NCBI GenBank assembly: GCA_963676635.1
Contig: OY781105.1
Location: 3,720,001 to 3,784,000, forward strand
Reading direction: 5' to 3'
Length of the DNA: 64,000 nt
DNA from: GCA-002708315 sp963676635
Lineage (GTDB): Bacteria; Bacteroidota; Bacteroidia; Bacteroidales; F082
The notes under the pieces are model-generated. The model searched no databases. It was not told the DNA's origin and was given only the letters and a program-made list of their open reading frames with translations. The position numbers and the translations under genes were made by a program. Position 1 is the first letter of the stretch, and every line of letters starts with the position of its first letter. This document shows positions 59,907-64,000 of this stretch, in pieces.

Positions 59907-60209
59907 ATGGCGCTTGATAATAATTATTTCGTTTACATTGTTTGTAACAAATGGAAGAATGTACTTTATACCGGCATAACGAATGACATCGAAAGAAGGA
60001 TGTACGAGCATGAAAATGGTCTGAATAAGGGCTTTACAAAGAGGTTTAATTGTAAGTTTCTTATATATTATGAGCATTTTACTGATGTGATGCATGCAAT
60101 AGATAGAGAAAAGGAAATTAAGAAATTCAGGAGGGAGAAAAAGGATAAAATAATAACTGCTTTTAATCCTGATTGGGAATTTCTTAATGAAAATATTGCT
60201 GGAATTTGA
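59907..60209 (+). CDS. Single-domain GIY-YIG nuclease, copy A
   Basis: 100 residues, one GIY-YIG domain and nothing else. The motif is FVYIVCNKWKNVLYTGITND, with the first tyrosine (Y) strand and the YTG strand in place, followed by the conserved Arg in IERRMYEHENG and the metal-binding Glu in DREKEIKKFRREKK. Small YhbQ/YazA-type proteins of this build cut DNA in some homing and repair contexts; the role here is unknown. The gene is centred in a 551-bp unit with inverted ends and differs from copy B by one residue (Leu3 versus Phe3). Confidence 0.9.
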   Translation: MALDNNYFVYIVCNKWKNVLYTGITNDIERRMYEHENGLNKGFTKRFNCKFLIYYEHFTDVMHAIDREKEIKKFRREKKDKIITAFNPDWEFLNENIAGI

Positions 60210-60336
60210 TTGTGAGGAAGAATTTCTTTAACAGTTTTTATTGCGTTGCGTTTTTAATATAGGGGGTTCCTCCTCCTTCGTCGTTCGGAATGACAGGTAG
60301 GTAATAAGAAGCAGCATTTTAGTTGCGTTTTCAATA

Positions 60337-60372
60337 TAGGGGGTTCCTCCTCCTTCGTCGTTCGGAATGACA
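60337..60372 (-). repeat. Solo 36-bp terminal repeat
   Basis: Right-end type 36-mer (TAGGGGGTTCC...GGAATGACA), directly oriented behind element A. Confidence 0.85.
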
Positions 60373-60379
60373 GGTAGGT

Positions 60380-60415
60380 AAGGGGGTTCCTCCTCCTGCG
60401 TCGTTCGGAATGACA
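60380..60415 (-). repeat. Solo 36-bp terminal repeat (variant with CCTGCGTCG)
   Basis: Same 36-mer with CTCCTGCGTCG, the variant base otherwise found in the left ends of the elements, only 7 bp after the previous solo copy. Confidence 0.8.
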
Positions 60416-60497
60416 GGTGTGTAAGGGGATTTCTTTTTGTTACGTCGTCTCTTCACCCTTACCCCCCTGGGTATAGTCATATAAAATAAAAAATGGC

Positions 60498-61048
60498 TGT
60501 CATCCCGAACGACGCAGGAGGAGGGATCCCCTAGATTAAAACACTGATCAACAATAGAACATCTTTTTTAGTATTTCAGAGTAAGTATCTCAGGCGTAGT
60601 GGGCGATGTCGGGATTATTTATAATTTTGTGCTGATATAATCTAAAATCCAATTTTATAATGGCGTTTGATAATAATTATTTCGTTTACATTGTTTGTAA
60701 CAAATGGAAGAATGTACTTTATACCGGCATAACGAATGACATCGAAAGAAGGATGTACGAGCATGAAAATGGTCTGAATAAGGGCTTTACAAAGAGGTTT
60801 AATTGTAAGTTTCTTATATATTATGAGCATTTTACTGATGTGATGCATGCAATAGATAGAGAAAAGGAAATTAAGAAATTCAGGAGGGAGAAAAAGGATA
60901 AAATAATAACTGCTTTTAATCCTGATTGGGAATTTCTTAATGAAAATATTGCTGGAATTTGATTGTGAGGAAGAACTTCTTTAATAGCTTTTATTGCGTT
61001 GCGTTTTTAATATTGGGGGTTCCTCCTCCTTCGTCGTTCGGAATGACA
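60498..61048 (+). mobile_element. GIY-YIG element B: second, near-identical 551-bp unit
   Basis: It has the same ends (left 60498-60533, right 61013-61048), leader, gene and tail as element A, offset by exactly 753 bp. I find a single base difference in the leader plus gene (59913 C versus 60666 T) and a few in the 3' tail. The 202 bp between the units hold two solo terminal repeats and unrelated sequence. The near-identity points to recent duplication or gene conversion. Confidence 0.75.
60660..60962 (+). CDS. Single-domain GIY-YIG nuclease, copy B
   Basis: 100 residues, identical to copy A except Phe for Leu at residue 3. The active-site set (Tyr in FVYIV, Tyr in LYTG, Arg in IERRM, Glu in REKEIK) is complete. 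Both copies being intact argues that the protein is under selection or very recently duplicated. A -7-like TAATTTTG lies at 60622-60629. Confidence 0.9.
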   Translation: MAFDNNYFVYIVCNKWKNVLYTGITNDIERRMYEHENGLNKGFTKRFNCKFLIYYEHFTDVMHAIDREKEIKKFRREKKDKIITAFNPDWEFLNENIAGI

Positions 61049-61091
61049 GGTGGGTAAGGGGGGGGCTCTTCGGTACGTTGCGTTTTCAATA

Positions 61092-61127
61092 TAGGGGATT
61101 CCTCCTCCTTCGTCGTTCGGAATGACA
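61092..61127 (-). repeat. Solo 36-bp terminal repeat
   Basis: Right-end type 36-mer behind element B. Confidence 0.85.
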
Positions 61128-61134
61128 GGTGTGT

Positions 61135-61170
61135 AAGGGGATTCCTCCTCCTTCGTCGTTCGGAATGACA
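61135..61170 (-). repeat. Solo 36-bp terminal repeat
   Basis: Another right-end type 36-mer, 7 bp after the previous one; the same 7-bp spacing separates the pair behind element A. Confidence 0.85.
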
Positions 61171-61207
61171 ACCAAAGAATTTTAGAACAGTCCCCAAACT
61201 CCCTCTC

Positions 61208-61957
61208 CTACATCCTCGTCATTATCTTCAAAAACGATTCCTTACGGCGTGAGGATACCGGAATTCGGCTGCCGTCGGTCATTATGATTGTGCCACCTAA
61301 GCCTTTTACGTAATGACTGATATATTTCAAATTAACGAGATACGACTGATGTACTCTGAAGAAATTCATGTTGTGGAGCATATCGTCGAAGTCTTTGAGG
61401 GTTTTGGATATAACTAAACTGCCTTTGCTTATTAGATTAACTTCTGTATAGTTTTTATCAGCTTTACACGATATTATCTCTGATATATCTACAATATAAA
61501 TGGAATCCTGTGTGTTAAGCACCAGCTTATGCTTTGCCTTGTCTGTACTTTGATTGTGTTCCATTGTTTGTAGCCTGGCTTTCTGGTCTGCGGGATTAAG
61601 CGTGGAGAGCTCTGCTTTTTCTATGGCCGATATCAACTCATTGGTGTTTATGGGCTTAACGATATAGTCCAGAGCGCTGAGCTTGATGGCTCTGATGGCA
61701 AACTCTTCATATGCCGTTATAAAAATAAACTGGAAATTGATATTGCCGACTTTTTTAAGCACATCAAATCCGGTACCATCAGCCATTTTAATATCCAGAA
61801 GAACCAAATCGGGTGTCAGCTCGTTGATAACAGCAACACCTTGCTTAACACTGTCGGCTTCTCCTACTACTTCTACATTCTCACAGTAAAGCTCAAGTAT
61901 ATTCTTAACAACTTGTCGGGCGTTTGGCTCATCATCTATAACAACAGTTCTTAACAT
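61208..61957 (-). CDS. LytTR-family response regulator
   Basis: 249 residues. The receiver domain (1-120) has acidic residues in VIDDEPNARQVV, phospho-acceptor Asp in LVLLDIKMADGTGF and Lys in DYIVKPINTNEL. After a short linker comes a LytTR DNA-binding domain (about 145-245): IYIVDISEIISCKADKNYTE, FFRVHQSYLVNLKYISHY and DGSRIPVSSRRKESF. It starts 10 bp after the stop of the propeller kinase gene, its evident partner. LytTR proteins bind two direct half-sites in promoters; the targets are not evident here. Confidence 0.95.
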   Translation of the reverse strand: MLRTVVIDDEPNARQVVKNILELYCENVEVVGEADSVKQGVAVINELTPDLVLLDIKMADGTGFDVLKKVGNINFQFIFITAYEEFAIRAIKLSALDYIVKPINTNELISAIEKAELSTLNPADQKARLQTMEHNQSTDKAKHKLVLNTQDSIYIVDISEIISCKADKNYTEVNLISKGSLVISKTLKDFDDMLHNMNFFRVHQSYLVNLKYISHYVKGLGGTIIMTDGSRIPVSSRRKESFLKIMTRM

Positions 61958-61967
61958 GGGTGTACTT

Positions 61968-64000
61968 TTAAAGATTATCTAAATTAACAAATTTAAACGG
62001 AAGGTCGAAAGTTACTCTTGTTCCTTTTACCTTTTTATTTTTATCCTTTAATTCTTCTATTCTGAAATCGGCATAGAAGCCATACTTGCTGCCCAGTATT
62101 TTAATTCTTTTTCTGGTGGTTTGCAAGGCAGTCGACTTATGTTCCTTGTTTTTATGGGCTTTCTTTCTGGCCTGTGTAAACCCTATGCCGTTATCTCTTA
62201 CTTCAAACCCCAGCTTTGTTCCTTTATACAAAAACCTTATCTCAATATTACCCTTTCCTTCTTTGTAAAATAACCCGTGCTCAAGGGCATTTTCAATCAT
62301 GGGCTGCGCCAGCATAGGCGGTATCATCATAACATCGGGCTCTATCTCATCATCTATATATATATTATAGGTGAATTTATTGGGATAGCGCAACGACTGT
62401 AGCTTAAGGTATAAATTCAGGGTCTCTATTTCTTTATCTATGGTGATGAATTCGTTTTTACTGTTGTTGAGTATAAGACGAAACAAACTGGCGAAATCAC
62501 TCAGATAATCACCGGCCTTTTTAGGGTCTTTCAGAAATATGTAGTTCTGTATGGCCAGGAGTGAGTTAAAGATAAAGTGAGGGTTCATCTGTAGTCTGAA
62601 TAACTTCTGCTGCAGCTCTGTATTCCTTTGCTTACGTTTTATAACCGACACCCGTTCTCTGATTATCAGATACAGTATGGTCATTAACACTAAGCCCGTT
62701 AGTCCGATAAACCACCATGTGAGATAAACCGGTTTCCTGATGGTAAATGAAACATTATTGTTGGTATTTTCTTTCCAGAATCCGTTTCTGTCGCCAATAC
62801 GGTATCTGAAAGTATACTCGCCTGCTGGTACCGAAGAGTAGCGTGCTATCCGTTGTTTATTATCTATCTCAACCCAGTTGTCGTCATAGCCTTCCAGCAT
62901 ACACTGGTACGAATATCTTTCCGGATTAGCAATGTCTGTGCTTTGAAGCTCAATGGAAAATACTTTTTCCTCTGGCTTAAGAGTGATATTTTTATCAAGA
63001 TTAAGGTCGTAGCTGTATATATGGTCGTACAAAAACAGCCGGCCGTAATATGGTTCGGGTACTTCTTTAACGGGAATGATATCTTCAGGATTAAATAGAT
63101 TGAATCCTTTTTTGTTGCCAAAGAACAGCTCGCCGGTCGACAGCCTTTTTCTGGCTTGCGTAAAGCTGTTACACTGCAACCCGTCTTCGTTTACATAGTT
63201 TGTAAATATCTGCTGGTCCGGATTAAATTTAAACAGCCCTTTGGTATTGCTGCCTATCCATATATTCCCTTCCTCATCATCGATAACTGATGTAAGCTCA
63301 TTGGTTGTTAGTCCGTTGGAGTACCCATAGCTCAAAAAGCTGTCCTTTTCAGGGATATACTTCTGCAACTTCTGGTTAATAATCCAGATATCGCCGTTTT
63401 TATCACAACACAGGTCTGTTACTTCGTTGGAAAACAGTCCTTTGTTTATACTGTCGTCGGAGAAATAGCTGACAGATGAATCATTACCGGGGTAGTATTT
63501 ATGTAAACCGCAATCTGTTGTGCCATACCAGATTGTGCCATTATGATCTTTAGCAAACCTGGTGATAAGCCGCGAACAATATTCTCTGTCGAATTTCTTT
63601 TTTAAGCTATTGAGAAACCTGCCGTTTTCCTTATCAAACAGCATTAGCCCGTAAGCACCCCAGAAACCCAGGTAGAGGTTTCCATTATCGTCCATAATAA
63701 AGTCGTTGTACCAGTCTTTACCCAGCGATGTTTTATCAAGTGTGAACAGTGTAAATTTATTTGTTTTGATGTTCATCAGGTTAAACCCGATGCCCTGCCA
63801 TAAGCCTATCCACAACGAATCCGGACTAGTAAAGTACAGTGCCGAAACCTTATTGCTGGCTATTTTGTTATTTTTTAAACTGCCGGTATTATAATGCCTG
63901 AAATAGCTGCTTTCTCTGTTAAAACAGTCCATACCATCATCTTCATAGCCTATCCATAGGTTGCGATTCTTATCTTCTTCAACGGCAGTAACGGTGTAGC
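61968..64000 (-). CDS. Propeller-type LytS-like sensor histidine kinase (5' end outside window)
   Basis: At least 677 residues; the frame is open to the right edge (YTVTAVEEDKNRNLWIG), so the signal peptide and first blades are missing. Reg_prop blades with WIGxxxxGL motifs (for example LWIGYEDDGMDCF and IWIGSNTKGLFKF) are followed by a Y_Y_Y domain (ERYSYQCMLEGYDDNWVEID), one membrane helix (WWFIGLTGLVLMTILYLII), a coiled coil, and a His_kinase domain with FRLQMNPHFIFNSLLAIQNY (His in NPHFIFN). The C-terminal HATPase has MIENALEHG and DNGIGF. It pairs with the LytTR regulator 10 bp downstream. Confidence 0.95.
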   Translation of the reverse strand, partial: YTVTAVEEDKNRNLWIGYEDDGMDCFNRESSYFRHYNTGSLKNNKIASNKVSALYFTSPDSLWIGLWQGIGFNLMNIKTNKFTLFTLDKTSLGKDWYNDFIMDDNGNLYLGFWGAYGLMLFDKENGRFLNSLKKKFDREYCSRLITRFAKDHNGTIWYGTTDCGLHKYYPGNDSSVSYFSDDSINKGLFSNEVTDLCCDKNGDIWIINQKLQKYIPEKDSFLSYGYSNGLTTNELTSVIDDEEGNIWIGSNTKGLFKFNPDQQIFTNYVNEDGLQCNSFTQARKRLSTGELFFGNKKGFNLFNPEDIIPVKEVPEPYYGRLFLYDHIYSYDLNLDKNITLKPEEKVFSIELQSTDIANPERYSYQCMLEGYDDNWVEIDNKQRIARYSSVPAGEYTFRYRIGDRNGFWKENTNNNVSFTIRKPVYLTWWFIGLTGLVLMTILYLIIRERVSVIKRKQRNTELQQKLFRLQMNPHFIFNSLLAIQNYIFLKDPKKAGDYLSDFASLFRLILNNSKNEFITIDKEIETLNLYLKLQSLRYPNKFTYNIYIDDEIEPDVMMIPPMLAQPMIENALEHGLFYKEGKGNIEIRFLYKGTKLGFEVRDNGIGFTQARKKAHKNKEHKSTALQTTRKRIKILGSKYGFYADFRIEELKDKNKKVKGTRVTFDLPFKFVNLDNL

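Larger units (their letters stand above)
59745..60295 (+). mobile_element. GIY-YIG element A: nuclease gene between 36-bp inverted repeats
   Basis: 551 bp. The left end (59745-59780) begins TGTCATCCCGAACGACG and the right end (60260-60295) ends CGTCGTTCGGAATGACA; the two 36-mers are inverted repeats with four mismatches. Inside are a leader of about 126 bp with a TAATTTTG element (59869-59876), the 100-codon gene and a tail of about 50 bp. No target-site duplication was seen. An almost identical unit of the same length lies 753 bp downstream. This is a transposon-like layout with a nuclease in place of a transposase. Confidence 0.75.

Noticed and set aside
59889..60095. 68-codon frames antisense to both GIY-YIG genes (also 60642-60848)
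   Set aside because: They are duplicated only because the sense gene is; the sense strand carries the complete GIY-YIG active site.
60490..61060. Assembly artefact as the cause of the two identical GIY-YIG units
   Set aside because: The units differ at a codon, in several tail bases and in flanking solo repeats, which a simple assembly duplication would not produce; long reads would settle it.

Overview
The window is chromosomal DNA of a Bacteroidota bacterium, most likely class Bacteroidia and perhaps a Marinilabiliales- or Prolixibacteraceae-like lineage (inference). The evidence is AT-rich DNA, secreted proteins with C-terminal type IX secretion (T9SS) sorting domains, propeller-type (Reg_prop/Y_Y_Y) sensor kinases, a TnnTTTG-like promoter motif (TAnnTTTG) ahead of many genes, weak Shine-Dalgarno sites, a glycogen synthase-phosphorylase fusion and a Tgt without zinc cysteines.

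Layout. 1-7.8 kb: the start of a secreted adhesin-like protein, an overlapping minus-strand operon (Na+/alanine symporter, helix-hairpin-helix protein, POT-family peptide transporter), a GT4 glycosyltransferase and a secreted tandem YciI-like protein. 7.9-17 kb: a 1905-residue membrane histidine kinase with six PAS domains, a MATE exporter and an AsmA/DUF748-like protein. 17-24.4 kb: a decayed accessory stretch with secreted T9SS cargo, a lipoprotein, a beta-barrel, several gene fragments and an IS66-type remnant. 24.5-34.7 kb: core genes (valS, a LysM glucosaminidase, an ECF sigma factor overlapping a GT2, tgt, an LptF/G permease) and a TPR-HTH regulator. 34.9-44.2 kb: a large T9SS protein, a beta-barrel, a PadR/PspC pair, YjbQ and the 1396-residue glycogen enzyme. 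44.5-51.2 kb: a three-gene phosphorelay cassette of two TPR kinases and a receiver-kinase. 52.7-58.9 kb: an envelope polysaccharide cluster (oxidoreductase, lipoprotein, sugar transferase), pcm, tRNA-Pro(GGG) and trxB. 59.2-64 kb: a small lipoprotein, two GIY-YIG elements, and a LytTR regulator with its propeller LytS-type kinase, which runs off the right edge.

The most unusual content is between the genes. Two 551-bp units, each a 100-residue GIY-YIG nuclease gene with its own promoter-like motif between 36-bp inverted repeats, lie in tandem among five solo copies of the same 36-mer. Elsewhere there are 22-bp-period arrays of a 12-bp palindrome, three-hairpin REP-like elements, a short hairpin repeat that sits in broken genes, a roughly 200-bp dispersed repeat in inverted orientation, and many 7-, 8- and 9-bp tandem tracts, one of which contains a start codon.
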